NCBI RefSeq assembly: GCF_009848495.1
Contig: NZ_WWEP01000001.1
Coordinates: 215,916-279,915, forward strand
DNA length: 64,000 bases
Direction: 5' to 3'
Source: Flavobacterium sp. MK4S-17
GTDB lineage: Bacteria; Bacteroidota; Bacteroidia; Flavobacteriales; Flavobacteriaceae
In this document: positions 1 through 8,621 of the stretch, in pieces
How the letters are laid out: the number at the start of each line of letters is the position of its first letter
Numbering within the stretch: position 1 is the first letter of the stretch
Notes under the pieces: generated by a model
Databases searched by the model: none
The model's input: the letters and a program-made list of their open reading frames with translations, nothing else
Told to the model about the DNA's origin: nothing
Position numbers and translations under genes: made by a program

Positions 1-295
1 CGCCAATACTGGCATCGCCATGCGGGTGATACTGCATGGTGTGCCCCACTACATTGGCCACCTTATTATAGCGCCCATCATCCAGTTCTTTAAGGGAATG
101 CATAATGCGCCGCTGTACCGGCTTAAACCCATCTTCAATGGCGGGTACAGCGCGTTCCAGTATAACATAAGAAGCATAATCCAGAAACCAGTCCTTATAC
201 ATGCCGGTTACCTTTATTATGGTATCCTGCTGTTCCGGGCTTATATTCCCTTCATATAGCTCCCCCTCCGTAGGTTCAAAATTATCTTCACTCAT
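1..295 (-). CDS. parC: Topoisomerase IV subunit A, N-terminal part (cut by window edge)
   Basis: Reading the minus strand from the ATG at 295-293 gives about 98 residues that match the start of type IIA topoisomerase A subunits: DWFLDYASYVILERAVPA, then GFKPVQRRIMHSL and HPHGDASIG. This is the DNA-breakage winged-helix region; the active-site tyrosine lies beyond the left edge. With ParE it would decatenate and relax DNA. The gene follows parE in the same direction after 27 bases, so the two are probably co-transcribed. GyrA shares these motifs; the parE neighbour favours ParC. Confidence 0.9.
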   Translation of the reverse strand, partial: MSEDNFEPTEGELYEGNISPEQQDTIIKVTGMYKDWFLDYASYVILERAVPAIEDGFKPVQRRIMHSLKELDDGRYNKVANVVGHTMQYHPHGDASIG

Positions 296-322
296 CTGTT
301 TCCTAAATCCTGGCTTAAATTA

Positions 323-2176
323 TTACTCCTCCACCACATCCAGTTCAACCTTCAGGTTATTTATAATAAAATCCTGCCTGTCAGGTGTATTTTTACCCAT
401 ATAAAACTCCAGCATATTTTCTATTGAAGTTGCTTTATCAAGCATTACAGGATCAAGGCGTATATTTTCTCCTATAAAATGTTTAAACTCATCGGGCGAT
501 ATTTCACCCAGTCCCTTAAATCGTGTAATTTCAGGTTTGCCTTTTAGTTTTTCAATAGCAGCTTTCCTTTCCTCTTCGCTATAACAGTATATAGTTTCTT
601 TTTTATTCCTAACCCTGAAAAGCGGGGTTTGCAGTATATATAAATGCCCCTCCTTTATCAGTTCCGGGAAAAACTGTAGAAAGAAAGTTATTAAAAGCAG
701 GCGTATGTGCATGCCGTCCACATCGGCATCTGTGGCTATAACAATATTATTATAACGCAGGTTTTCCATTTCCTCCTCTATATCCAGTGCAGCCTGCAAC
801 AGGTTGAACTCCTCATTTTCATACACAATTTTCTTGCTCATGCCGTAGCAGTTAAGCGGCTTACCCCTAAGGCTGAATACCGCCTGTGTATTTACATCCC
901 TGGATTTGGTAATAGAACCCGAAGCCGAATCTCCCTCTGTAATAAAAAGCGTGCTTTCCAAACTGCGTGGATTTTTGGCATCTGTTAAATGCACCCTGCA
1001 ATCACGCAATTTTTTATTATGCAGGCTGGCTTTCTTGGCTCTGTCGCGTGCCAGTTTGCGTATTCCTGAAAGTTCCTTACGTTCACGCTCTGCCTGTAAT
1101 ATCTTTTTAAGCAGTGCATCGGCAGTTTCAGGATTGCGGTGCAGAAAATTATCAAGCTTGTTTTTTATAAAGTCGTTTACAAAGGTACGTACCGTGGCAA
1201 GGTTAGGCCCCATTTCAGTAGAACCCAGCTTTGTTTTGGTCTGTGACTCAAATACAGGTTCCTCTACCTTTATGCTGATAGCACTTACTATAGATTTGCG
1301 TATATCGGCAGCTTCAAAGTTCTTGTTATAAAACTCTTTAATTGTTTTTACAATAGCTTCACGAAAGGCACCAAGGTGTGTACCGCCCTGTGTAGTATTC
1401 TGCCCGTTTACAAACGAATAATACTCCTCGCTGTACTGCGTTTTACTATGTGTCATCGCAATTTCAATATCATCATCCTTAAGATGTATAATATCATAAA
1501 TACGGTCTTCTTCACTAATGTTTTCTGAAAGCAGGTCTTTTAACCCGTCTTCACTGTAAAATTTTTCGCCGTTATAAATTATTGTCAGCCCTGTATTGAG
1601 GTAGCAATAATTTTTTAGCATTTTTACAATATACTCATTACGGTATTTGTAATTTTTAAATATGGTATCATCAGCCACAAAAGTAACCTTGGTACCCTTG
1701 CGCTTGGTTGTTTCAATTATGTCTTCCTCAAGCGTTATTTCGCCTGCCGAAAATTCAGCAGCTTTTTGCTGGTTATCCCTTACCGATTCTACACGGAAGT
1801 AATTAGACAATGCATTTACCGCCTTGGTACCTACACCATTTAAACCCACTGATTTTTTAAACGCACGTGAGTCATATTTACCACCCGTATTCATTTTGGA
1901 AACCACATCAACCACTTTACCCAGCGGAATACCCCGCCCGTAATCGCGTACGGTTACGGTTTTATCTTTTACGGTAACTTCTATGGTTTTTCCGGTACCC
2001 ATTACAAACTCGTCAATGGAGTTATCTATCACTTCTTTAAGCAATATATAGATACCGTCATCGGGCGAAGAACCGTCGCCAAGCTTACCGATATACATAC
2101 CGGGGCGCATACGGATATGCTCCTTCCAGTCAAGTGAACGGATGTTATCTTCAGTGTACTGATTCTGCTCCAGCAT
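323..2176 (-). CDS. parE: DNA topoisomerase IV subunit B
   Basis: ATPase subunit of topoisomerase IV. The protein has a GHKL ATPase domain near the N-terminus (MRPGMYIG, then [10 protein letters not shown], then GRGIPLG and [11 protein letters not shown]), a transducer region, and a TOPRIM domain with EGDSASG at about residue 415 and [12 protein letters not shown]. The reading frame is open to 2218, but the ATG at 2176 starts at [17 protein letters not shown], the usual start of the family, giving 617 aa; the upstream 14 residues ([14 protein letters not shown]) look non-native. Its partner parC follows immediately. Not GyrB: the length (about 620 aa) and pairing fit ParE. Confidence 0.93.
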   Translation of the reverse strand: MLEQNQYTEDNIRSLDWKEHIRMRPGMYIGKLGDGSSPDDGIYILLKEVIDNSIDEFVMGTGKTIEVTVKDKTVTVRDYGRGIPLGKVVDVVSKMNTGGKYDSRAFKKSVGLNGVGTKAVNALSNYFRVESVRDNQQKAAEFSAGEITLEEDIIETTKRKGTKVTFVADDTIFKNYKYRNEYIVKMLKNYCYLNTGLTIIYNGEKFYSEDGLKDLLSENISEEDRIYDIIHLKDDDIEIAMTHSKTQYSEEYYSFVNGQNTTQGGTHLGAFREAIVKTIKEFYNKNFEAADIRKSIVSAISIKVEEPVFESQTKTKLGSTEMGPNLATVRTFVNDFIKNKLDNFLHRNPETADALLKKILQAERERKELSGIRKLARDRAKKASLHNKKLRDCRVHLTDAKNPRSLESTLFITEGDSASGSITKSRDVNTQAVFSLRGKPLNCYGMSKKIVYENEEFNLLQAALDIEEEMENLRYNNIVIATDADVDGMHIRLLLITFFLQFFPELIKEGHLYILQTPLFRVRNKKETIYCYSEEERKAAIEKLKGKPEITRFKGLGEISPDEFKHFIGENIRLDPVMLDKATSIENMLEFYMGKNTPDRQDFIINNLKVELDVVEE

Positions 2177-2227
2177 AAAATTTTCAGGAATTTCTGCTAA
2201 TGTACTATTTCTGCACAAAAAATGAAA

Positions 2228-2270
2228 GCCGGATGCGCGAAACTTATCAAAAGTATCTTAAACATCCGGC
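2228..2270 (-). terminator. Hairpin terminator after the transglutaminase-like gene
   Basis: Inverted repeat GCCGGATG (2228-2235) / CATCCGGC (2263-2270). Read on the minus strand the second arm is followed by a T-rich run, so it can end transcription of the gene that stops at 2291. It lies just ahead of parE. Confidence 0.6.
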
Positions 2271-2290
2271 AGTTATATATTAAATTTTTT

Positions 2291-3262
2291 CTACGGTTTT
2301 TCTATACGGTAGGCAACCGCCGATTTTTGATTGACATATATGGTTAAAGTACCCGCAGATACTGCCGAAAGTGGCACCTGGAATTCAGCTGTGTCGCCAT
2401 TCCTCACAGGGACTATTTCCCTGAATATTCTTTCCCTGCTAAAGGCATAGGCAAGCCTATCTTCAGGTTTTAAATTTTTTACCTTAAAGGTAAGCACACT
2501 TGGCTTGGCTGTATAAGTACCCATAGCAGGAGTTAAAAATTCATAACCGCCCATGTGGTAATTGCCGTAGTATAATGGCAGGTTTGCAAAATCTCCTGCG
2601 GTAGCTTGCGTAAATAACCATTTTTCATCATCAGGGTAATGGTTCAGGAAAAACACTTTCGGATCGGTAAAAAAATATTTATCATTGAACCTGAACTGGA
2701 ATACAGGAGGATTTCCCGATACTGCACCAGCCCCAAAAGTAACATCCAAAAGCTTCCACTGCCCGTCAATTTTAACTGCATTCCAGGCATGGTCACTGGC
2801 TCCCGGCATTTTGCCTATATGTGCAGGATGCGATTTGGATGTACCGGTAACAATAACAGCTTCCAAACCTGTTTTCTCAGCCAGAATCTTGTAAAGTGTA
2901 GAGTATCCCTGGCACACGCCCCGCCTGCTACGCAATGTTTTTAAGGCAAGGTCATATTCTAATTTCTTTTGTTTTTCAATTTTTTCCTGCTGTGTGGAAT
3001 AAGAAAAGCCCACCGGCCTTTCATTAACGCCATAAGCAGCCAAATCATATTTTACATTGGTGGCAATCCAGGTAAATATAGCCCGCGCTTTTTCATCATC
3101 ACGTTTAAAGTCTTTATTTATAAGCCCGGCCAGTTTATCTGTATCAGAAAAAGATTTAGGATAATCCCTTACAATTTCATCTGCTTTTGCATAGTCCTGC
3201 CCAAACGCAGTAAAGGAAACTAACAGTAAAATTAAATTGATTTTCAGAAGGATATTTTTCAT
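2291..3262 (-). CDS. Exported transglutaminase-like domain protein
   Basis: 323 aa with an N-terminal signal peptide (MKNILLKINLILLLVSFTAFGQ). The central part is a transglutaminase-like cysteine-protease fold: ARAIFTWIATNVKYD, then the Cys in RRGVCQGYS, the His in DHAWNAVKI, and the Asp in WKLLDVTFGAG, which together form the expected Cys-His-Asp triad. The C-terminal 100 residues are beta-rich and unassigned. Proteins of this type in Bacteroidota are exported, and their substrates are mostly unknown; a peptidase or amidase role is possible. It is a single gene with its own terminator. Confidence 0.82.
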   Translation of the reverse strand: MKNILLKINLILLLVSFTAFGQDYAKADEIVRDYPKSFSDTDKLAGLINKDFKRDDEKARAIFTWIATNVKYDLAAYGVNERPVGFSYSTQQEKIEKQKKLEYDLALKTLRSRRGVCQGYSTLYKILAEKTGLEAVIVTGTSKSHPAHIGKMPGASDHAWNAVKIDGQWKLLDVTFGAGAVSGNPPVFQFRFNDKYFFTDPKVFFLNHYPDDEKWLFTQATAGDFANLPLYYGNYHMGGYEFLTPAMGTYTAKPSVLTFKVKNLKPEDRLAYAFSRERIFREIVPVRNGDTAEFQVPLSAVSAGTLTIYVNQKSAVAYRIEKP

Positions 3263-3307
3263 GATGTACTTAAAACCAATAATCCTGCCATAAAATGTTA
3301 ATGCACA

Positions 3308-3994
3308 TTACCGGTAATGCAAAAATATCCCTTTGTCATATACTGTCCATAATGCTGCTTTTTGGTTGGCTGCCGTAAGCGCATTATTTGCCCATGTATT
3401 GCAGGTATAAAACAGGCTGTATTTATAGTGGGCTTCATAAAATGCATCATAACCGCCATAGCCCCTGTTTTTAATGCATTGCACTTTATTACTCGCATCT
3501 AACTGAAAACTCGCGGATATGTATTGCACAAGCCTTTTATAATCGGCATTACTTAACGTTAGCTTTAGGCAATCAGCATCTTGCTGTATATCTTTATAAA
3601 AATGAGTATGCATTGCCGATGTACCCAAATGCAAAGCTGCCTTGACAGCAGTACTTAGCTTCAGGTCGCTCCACTTTGGGGTATTAAGGTAAAAACCCTT
3701 ATCTCCCCAGCCAAAGGCAATATACTCTGCAAGGCTGTCTTTTGAGGCGGTATGTGCAAAAAGTATTTCGCTGCTCCAGTCTTTTACCTTGTTTTTTACA
3801 GGAACAACAATATCTGTATGCACACCATTAGTACGTACATATATAGTTACATCTTTACCGGGCCTGACTTTACTGTTTACCGTAATATGGGATAACACAA
3901 ATACTGCCGCTACATACAGTAATATAAAAGCTGCTATGCCCAGAAAAAACTTTTTAAGTATATGTACACCTCTTTTAAGATGTTTTTGTTTCAT
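3308..3994 (-). CDS. DUF2459 / TIGR02117 family protein
   Basis: 228 aa with one N-terminal membrane segment (about residues 14-32, KKFFLGIAAFILLYVAAVFVL), so probably anchored and facing the periplasm. Family features are TNGVHTDIVVPV, FGWGDKGFYLNTP and the C-terminal CNTWANNAL. The conserved His and Cys (NGVHTD, YTCNTW) resemble a papain-like or NlpC-type arrangement, but no function is established as far as I know. The start overlaps the end of the FMN reductase gene by 20 bases, so the two are translationally coupled. Confidence 0.78.
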   Translation of the reverse strand: MKQKHLKRGVHILKKFFLGIAAFILLYVAAVFVLSHITVNSKVRPGKDVTIYVRTNGVHTDIVVPVKNKVKDWSSEILFAHTASKDSLAEYIAFGWGDKGFYLNTPKWSDLKLSTAVKAALHLGTSAMHTHFYKDIQQDADCLKLTLSNADYKRLVQYISASFQLDASNKVQCIKNRGYGGYDAFYEAHYKYSLFYTCNTWANNALTAANQKAALWTVYDKGIFLHYR

Positions 3995-4517
3995 AGTCGA
4001 AGTTGCGTATAATATCCCTTAACGCATCGTCAAGCTCTTTATTGGATATCTTACCAGCCTCTGTATCAAAATTTTCATCAAATAACGGCAGGGAAAAAGT
4101 ATCGCGTATATTGCCTCCATACCATTTAAGGCTTATCTTTGCTGCTTCAAGCGCATTTTTGCCACCATGCTTGCCGGGTGAGGTAGAAAGAAGCAGCATA
4201 GGCTTATTATCAAAAACCAGCTTTTTTTGCCTTGATGCCCAGTCGTAAATATTTTTAAAGGCGGCCGTAAGCCCGGCGTTATGCTCGGCTACCGAAAGTA
4301 CCAACACATCTGCCGATTCCATCTTCTCCAGGAATTTTTGCGCTACCGGCGGCTTCCCTACTAATTTTTCCTTGTCTACACTGTAAAGCGGTAGTTCATA
4401 ATCGTTAAGGTCTAATACCTCTGTTTCTTCCGCATTAAAAAGCTTAGCCGCATAGGTGGCAAATTTTTTATTGATTGAGTTATTACTGCTGCTTCCTGCA
4501 AAGGCTACTATTTTCAT
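3975..4517 (-). CDS. NADPH-dependent FMN reductase family protein
   Basis: Flavodoxin-fold reductase of about 180 aa. It begins MKIVAFAGSSSNNSINKKFA, the FMN phosphate-binding loop, and has the family segments LVLSVAEHNAGLTAAFKNIYDW and LLLSTSPGKHGG. The frame is open upstream to 4559, but the ATG at 4517 places the flavin loop at the N-terminus as in the family. It probably reduces quinones, azo compounds or free FMN with NAD(P)H in the cytoplasm; the natural substrate is not visible. The 3' end overlaps the next gene by 20 bases. Confidence 0.85.
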   Translation of the reverse strand: MKIVAFAGSSSNNSINKKFATYAAKLFNAEETEVLDLNDYELPLYSVDKEKLVGKPPVAQKFLEKMESADVLVLSVAEHNAGLTAAFKNIYDWASRQKKLVFDNKPMLLLSTSPGKHGGKNALEAAKISLKWYGGNIRDTFSLPLFDENFDTEAGKISNKELDDALRDIIRNFDYETKTS

Positions 4518-4595
4518 AAATTTTTCTGTTTTTGTGAAGTTACAAATTATAACCAACAAGATAAAGCTCTTTTATAAAACCTTAGCAACAGTTTA

Positions 4596-5177
4596 ATGTC
4601 AGATTTAAAAACATTGGATAATATGGAAACTATAATTAACAACAATTTTTATGTAGTAACAGGCGGTCCCGGCTCGGGGAAAACAACATTGATTAAGGAA
4701 TTAAAAAACATGGGGTATAACTGTATTGATGAAGCAGCACGGAAAATTATAATGGAAGAGGTTAAAAATAACGGTAAAGCCTTACCATGGAAAAACAAGC
4801 TGGAATATACAGAACTGATGCTTAAACAATCTGTTGCAGATTACTTACATGCTGAAAGAAATAATATAACATTTTTTGACAGGGGAATACCCGATACTTT
4901 GTGCTACTCAAAAATAATAAAATCAACTACCAAAGGAGTGGAACTCGCTGCACAAATGTACAGGTATAGTAAAAAAGTTTTTATACTACCACCATGGCCT
5001 GAAATTTATACTACTGATAATGAAAGAAAGCAGGATTGGGAAGAAGCTGTTTTAACTTATAAACTTATGAAAGAAACGTATACTGCCCTTGGATACAAAA
5101 TAATTGAAGTACCAAAAGCTGATATAAAAAACAGGTGTCAATTCCTACTCAACCAAATAAAAAATCCCGCCAAATAG
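4596..5177 (+). CDS. AAA-type NTPase / kinase-like protein (AAA_28)
   Basis: 193 aa P-loop protein with Walker A GGPGSGKTTL at about residues 23-32 and the segment FFDRGIPDTLCYSK, which matches the AAA_28 family of small NTPases and nucleotide-kinase-like proteins. DEAARKIIMEE after the P-loop is also typical. The ATG at 4596 is used; a second ATG at 4623 would remove nine residues and is equally plausible. The stop codon lies inside a hairpin that also terminates the convergent ychF gene. Substrate unknown. Confidence 0.75.
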   Translation: MSDLKTLDNMETIINNNFYVVTGGPGSGKTTLIKELKNMGYNCIDEAARKIIMEEVKNNGKALPWKNKLEYTELMLKQSVADYLHAERNNITFFDRGIPDTLCYSKIIKSTTKGVELAAQMYRYSKKVFILPPWPEIYTTDNERKQDWEEAVLTYKLMKETYTALGYKIIEVPKADIKNRCQFLLNQIKNPAK

Positions 5178-5184
5178 CGGGATT
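5163..5184 (-). terminator. Terminator of ychF, overlapping the end of the convergent gene
   Basis: AATCCCGC (5163-5170) / GCGGGATT (5177-5184), loop of six bases. On the minus strand it is followed by a strong T run, so it serves ychF; on the plus strand the tail is weaker. The TAG stop of the plus-strand NTPase gene (5175-5177) sits in the loop and first base of the arm. Confidence 0.75.
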
Positions 5185-5206
5185 AATATTTATATTTCTA
5201 TACTAA

Positions 5207-6301
5207 TTACACATTAAAACGGAAATGCATTACATCACCATCTTTTACAATGTATTCCTTGCCTTCTACCCTTAGCTTTCCGGCTTCTTTTACTTTTGCC
5301 TCGCTGCCATAATTTACATAATCATCATACGCTATAACTTCGGCACGTATAAATCCTTTTTCAAAATCGGTATGTATAACGCCCGCAGCCTGTGGTGCAG
5401 TATCGCCTATGTGTATAGTCCACGCACGCACTTCCTTAACACCGGCAGTAAAATAGGTTTGCAGGTTTAACAGTTTATAGGCAGAACGTATCAGTGCGGA
5501 AGCACCCGGTTCTTTTAGGCCTAAATCTTCCAGGAACATCTGGCGCTCTTCATAGGTTTCCAACTCGGTAATATCAGCCTCTGTGCCTACTGCCAAAAAT
5601 AAAACTTCGGCGTTTTCATCTTTTACCAGTTCGCGCACCTGCTCAACATATTTATTACCTGTTGCCGCGGCACCCTCATCTACATTGCAAACATATAATA
5701 CAGGTTTGGTTGTAATAAGCTGAAAGCTTTCCATCAGCTTTTCTTCATCGTCATTTTGCGGTATAACCGTCCTCGCCGATTTTGCCTGCAGCAATGCCTG
5801 TTGTATCCTTTCTAAAAGGCTTACCTCTGCCTGCGCATCTTTATTACCTGTTTTGGCAGCTTTTTTGGCTTTTTCAAGGCGCTTTTCAATCGTTTCAAGG
5901 TCTTTTAGCTGTAGCTCTATATCAATAGTTTCCTTATCCCTTATCGGGTTTACATTACCATCAACGTGTACTATATTATCATTATCAAAACAGCGAAGCA
6001 CGTGTATAATAGCATTACACTCCCTTATGTTGCCTAAAAACTGGTTGCCAAGCCCTTCGCCCTTACTGGCTCCTTTTACAAGTCCTGCAATATCCACAAT
6101 TTCCACTGTGGCAGGAACAACACGCTCCGGCTTTACCAGTTCTTCCAGTTTTTCAAGCCTTGGGTCGGGCACATTCACCACGCCCACATTTGGCTCTATA
6201 GTACAAAATGGGAAGTTGGCACTTTGCGCCTTGGCATTAGACAAACAATTGAAAAGGGTTGATTTACCAACATTTGGCAATCCTACTATTCCTGCTTTCA
6301 T
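5207..6301 (-). CDS. ychF: Redox-regulated ATPase YchF (Obg-like)
   Basis: 364 aa, the normal size for YchF. It starts MKAGIVGLPNVGKSTLFNCL (G1 loop at residues 6-14), then has VDIAGLVKGASKGEGLGNQFL (G3/switch region), CNVDE in the place of the specificity motif, and a C-terminal TGS domain (AWTIHIGDTAPQAAGVIHTDF). The non-standard specificity motif makes the family prefer ATP over GTP. It binds ribosomes and affects oxidative-stress responses in other bacteria. It is a single-gene unit with a candidate -7 box (6325-6332) and its own terminator. Confidence 0.95.
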   Translation of the reverse strand: MKAGIVGLPNVGKSTLFNCLSNAKAQSANFPFCTIEPNVGVVNVPDPRLEKLEELVKPERVVPATVEIVDIAGLVKGASKGEGLGNQFLGNIRECNAIIHVLRCFDNDNIVHVDGNVNPIRDKETIDIELQLKDLETIEKRLEKAKKAAKTGNKDAQAEVSLLERIQQALLQAKSARTVIPQNDDEEKLMESFQLITTKPVLYVCNVDEGAAATGNKYVEQVRELVKDENAEVLFLAVGTEADITELETYEERQMFLEDLGLKEPGASALIRSAYKLLNLQTYFTAGVKEVRAWTIHIGDTAPQAAGVIHTDFEKGFIRAEVIAYDDYVNYGSEAKVKEAGKLRVEGKEYIVKDGDVMHFRFNV

Positions 6302-6324
6302 CAGTAACTGTTATTTTAAGGGTG

Positions 6325-6332
6325 CAAATATA
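6325..6332 (-). promoter_or_regulatory. -7 box for ychF
   Basis: TATATTTG on the minus strand, an exact match to the Bacteroidota -7 consensus TAnnTTTG, 23 bases ahead of the ychF start. No clear -33 TTTG at the usual spacing. Confidence 0.5.
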
Positions 6333-6423
6333 AGTTTTTGAATTTAAAAGCACCTTGCTTTTGTAAAACTGATTTTATAAATACTTTATGCTTTCTTTAT
6401 CAGGGTTTTTAACATTGCAAAAA

Positions 6424-6431
6424 TAATTTTG
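6424..6431 (+). promoter_or_regulatory. -7 box for the small exported protein
   Basis: TAATTTTG, exact TAnnTTTG match, 28 bases ahead of the ATG at 6460. No good -33 element is visible. Confidence 0.5.
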
Positions 6432-6459
6432 TAAATAGTTAAACCTAAAAACAGAAATT

Positions 6460-6993
6460 ATGAAAAATATAGCATTAACACTAATGCTGGCGTTAGGGCT
6501 GAGCCTGAATGCACAGGTAAATAAAAATGTAACGAAGGAAACAAAAACTACTACAGTTACAGTAAATAACGGGCAGGAAAAGAAAAAGCTGGTAAAACAG
6601 GAAAGTACTGATGCTGTTCAGGATATAGAGCTTAAAGATGCAGAAAGTAAAAAACTGAACAAGGATATAAAGGAAACTCCTGTGGCAGTAACAAAGTCAA
6701 CTACTATTTCGGGTGATGGCATACCTACACAGCAATTAGGCTCTACCACATACTACACTATGGATGGGCAGGATTATGTTTTTATAACCGATAGGATGGG
6801 TTACAGGATTGCTACTGAGAAAGATAAAAAGTATGGTGTTTTAAGAAAAACATCTAACGACAATTACATTTATAAAACCAAAGACAAAACCTCTATAGGA
6901 TATTTTAAGGATAACGGTGATTTTGTAGTTGAAACCTATAATGATAATACTGACGGGGTAACTGTTGAAACTTACTCCCTTAAACAACAATAA
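6460..6993 (+). CDS. Small exported protein of unknown function
   Basis: 177 aa with a signal peptide ending at LNAQ (about residue 19). The mature N-terminal half is rich in Lys, Thr and Val (VNKNVTKETKTTTVTVNNG) and looks unstructured; the C-terminal half has aromatic beta-type segments such as TTYYTMDGQDYVFITDR and a repeated YxxK/D pattern. I do not recognise a family. It is monocistronic, flanked by a -7 box and a strong terminator, so it is probably expressed as a periplasmic or surface protein. Confidence 0.7.
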   Translation: MKNIALTLMLALGLSLNAQVNKNVTKETKTTTVTVNNGQEKKKLVKQESTDAVQDIELKDAESKKLNKDIKETPVAVTKSTTISGDGIPTQQLGSTTYYTMDGQDYVFITDRMGYRIATEKDKKYGVLRKTSNDNYIYKTKDKTSIGYFKDNGDFVVETYNDNTDGVTVETYSLKQQ

Positions 6994-7014
6994 ATTTGTT
7001 AGATAAATTGCTAT

Positions 7015-7057
7015 GAAAAAAGCCTGAAAATAATTTTCAGGCTTTTTTATTTTTTTT
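7015..7057. terminator. Bidirectional terminator
   Basis: Perfect 10-bp stem AGCCTGAAAA (7021-7030) / TTTTCAGGCT (7034-7043) with A-run before and T-run after, between two convergent genes. Confidence 0.85.
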
Positions 7058-7065
7058 ATTTGATG

Positions 7066-7416
7066 TTACTCATTGTGCAGGAATGCCTGCCTGTTTAAAA
7101 GTGTTTCCTCACTTTCAACATGGTTATCATCCGGCACACAACAGTCCACCGGGCATACAGCAGCGCATTGCGGTTCTTCATGAAAACCTTTACACTCGGT
7201 GCATTTGCCGGGTACTATATAATATATATCGTCTGATAACGGTGTGTGCGGCTCATCGGCATCAACTTCATCTCCCGAAGGAAGCACTACCCTGCCCTTC
7301 AGTTTGGTACCGTCTTTATACCTCCAATCATCTGCACCCTCATATATGGCGGTATTAGGGCACTCGGGCTCACAAGCCCCGCAGTTTATACATTCGTCTG
7401 TTATAATGATAGCCAT
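7066..7416 (-). CDS. 4Fe-4S dicluster ferredoxin
   Basis: 116 aa counted from the ATG at 7416 ([20 protein letters not shown]); the frame is open to 7473 but the upstream residues do not fit the family. The first cluster motif is [12 protein letters not shown]; the second is CTECKG followed by [10 protein letters not shown], with a longer insertion between ligands than in clostridial ferredoxins. A soluble electron carrier. It is transcribed away from the acyl-CoA reductase gene from a shared 72-base intergenic region, and could donate electrons to a neighbour's pathway, which is inference. Confidence 0.9.
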   Translation of the reverse strand: MAIIITDECINCGACEPECPNTAIYEGADDWRYKDGTKLKGRVVLPSGDEVDADEPHTPLSDDIYYIVPGKCTECKGFHEEPQCAAVCPVDCCVPDDNHVESEETLLNRQAFLHNE

Positions 7417-7442
7417 AGCTGTATTTTTAATATTTAATACTG

Positions 7443-7450
7443 TAAATTTG
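7443..7450 (+). promoter_or_regulatory. -7 box for the acyl-CoA reductase gene
   Basis: TAAATTTG, exact match to TAnnTTTG, 38 bases before the ATG at 7489. It faces the ferredoxin -7 box with two bases between them. Confidence 0.5.
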
Positions 7451-7452
7451 TA

Positions 7453-7484
7453 CAAAATTACGCCCAAATCCATTCATACGCAAA
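7453..7484 (-). promoter_or_regulatory. Complete Bacteroidota promoter of the ferredoxin gene
   Basis: Minus strand: TTTG (7484-7481), 20 bases, TAATTTTG (7460-7453). Both boxes and the spacing match the Bacteroidota sigma-ABfr consensus. The ferredoxin ATG is 36 bases further on. Confidence 0.75.
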
Positions 7485-7488
7485 CATA

Positions 7489-8547
7489 ATGACGTTAACA
7501 GAAACAAAAAATGCTTTTGCAGAATTAGGTAAATTCCTTGGCCAGTTTCAGCCGGAAGCATCTATCAAAAATGAAGATGTACTTTATAATGACCCGTTTT
7601 TTGACAGCTTCCAGAATCTGATAAATAATTCTCAGTCACACAACCGCTGGTTTACCGAGGAGCAGGTATATTTTGCAGTACAATCATGGGCGGAAGCTTT
7701 AACTCCTGCAAACCTGGATAAATGGCTGGCTAATTATGCTATTGAATATACTACACCTAAAACTGTAGGGCTTGTACTGGCAGGAAACATACCATTAGTA
7801 GGATTTCATGATTTTTTATCGGTACTTATTACAGGGCATAATGCTTTAATTAAAACATCGTCTAACGACCAGTTAATATTACCTTTCCTTGCTAAATACC
7901 TGACTGCTGTTGCGCCGCAACTGGAAAACAGGATACAGTTTACCGAAGGGAAACTGGAAGGCTTTGATGCAGTAATAGCAACGGGAAGCAACAATACCTC
8001 GCGCTATTTTGAATATTATTTTAAAGATAAGCCAAGCATTATAAGAAAAAACCGTAATTCAACAGCCGTACTTAACGGCAGGGAAACCAAAGAGGAATTG
8101 ATAGCTTTAGGTGAGGATATATTCCGCTATTTTGGTTTGGGATGCCGTAATGTTTCAAAATTATTTGTGCCGAAGGACTATGATTTCAAACTGTTTTTTG
8201 AAGCAATGTATGAGTATGCCGATATTATACATTATGAGAAATATGCCAATAACTACGATTATAATAAAGCAGTTTTTCTTATGAGTAATTATAAAATACT
8301 CGATAACGGTTTCCTTACGCTTAAGGAAGATAAAGGGTACGCCTCCCCTATTTCAAGCCTTTTTTACGAGTATTATGAAAATATTGATGAGGTTTGGAAA
8401 AGGCTGGCGGAAGAACATGAGCAAATACAGTGCATTGTATGCAATGACACTGATAAAGGTAATGTGCGCTTCGGGCAAACCCAAAAACCTGCATTGTGGG
8501 ATTATGCCGATAATGTGGATACAATTTCATTTTTATCAAAAATATGA
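7489..8547 (+). CDS. LuxC-type acyl-CoA reductase
   Basis: 352 aa, aldehyde-dehydrogenase-like. Segments such as KTVGLVLAGNIPLVGFHD (about residue 90), ALIKTSSNDQL, VIATGSNNTSRYFEYYF and GLGCRNVSKLF match the acyl-CoA reductase family (LuxC, PF05893); the Cys in GLGCRN (about residue 221) is the candidate acyl-carrying nucleophile. It is shorter than LuxC of luminous bacteria (about 480 aa) and there is no luxD, luxE or luciferase nearby. The family reduces acyl-CoA or acyl-enzyme to aldehyde with NADPH. It precedes serC in the same direction. Confidence 0.85.
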   Translation: MTLTETKNAFAELGKFLGQFQPEASIKNEDVLYNDPFFDSFQNLINNSQSHNRWFTEEQVYFAVQSWAEALTPANLDKWLANYAIEYTTPKTVGLVLAGNIPLVGFHDFLSVLITGHNALIKTSSNDQLILPFLAKYLTAVAPQLENRIQFTEGKLEGFDAVIATGSNNTSRYFEYYFKDKPSIIRKNRNSTAVLNGRETKEELIALGEDIFRYFGLGCRNVSKLFVPKDYDFKLFFEAMYEYADIIHYEKYANNYDYNKAVFLMSNYKILDNGFLTLKEDKGYASPISSLFYEYYENIDEVWKRLAEEHEQIQCIVCNDTDKGNVRFGQTQKPALWDYADNVDTISFLSKI

Positions 8548-8585
8548 TAAAATAATTGCAGATAATATTTAGTGTTTTTTAAGGC

Positions 8586-8593
8586 TATTTTTG
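8586..8593 (+). promoter_or_regulatory. -7 box for serC
   Basis: TATTTTTG, exact TAnnTTTG match, 28 bases before the serC ATG at 8622. It suggests that serC-serA can be transcribed separately from the acyl-CoA reductase gene. Confidence 0.5.
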
Positions 8594-8621
8594 AAATTTG
8601 CACTATCTATTTTACAACACA

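Noticed and set aside
906..1331. Plus-strand open frame of 141 aa across parE
   Set aside because: Lies wholly inside parE on the other strand, Ser/Leu/Arg-rich as expected from a shadow frame, no signal or start context.
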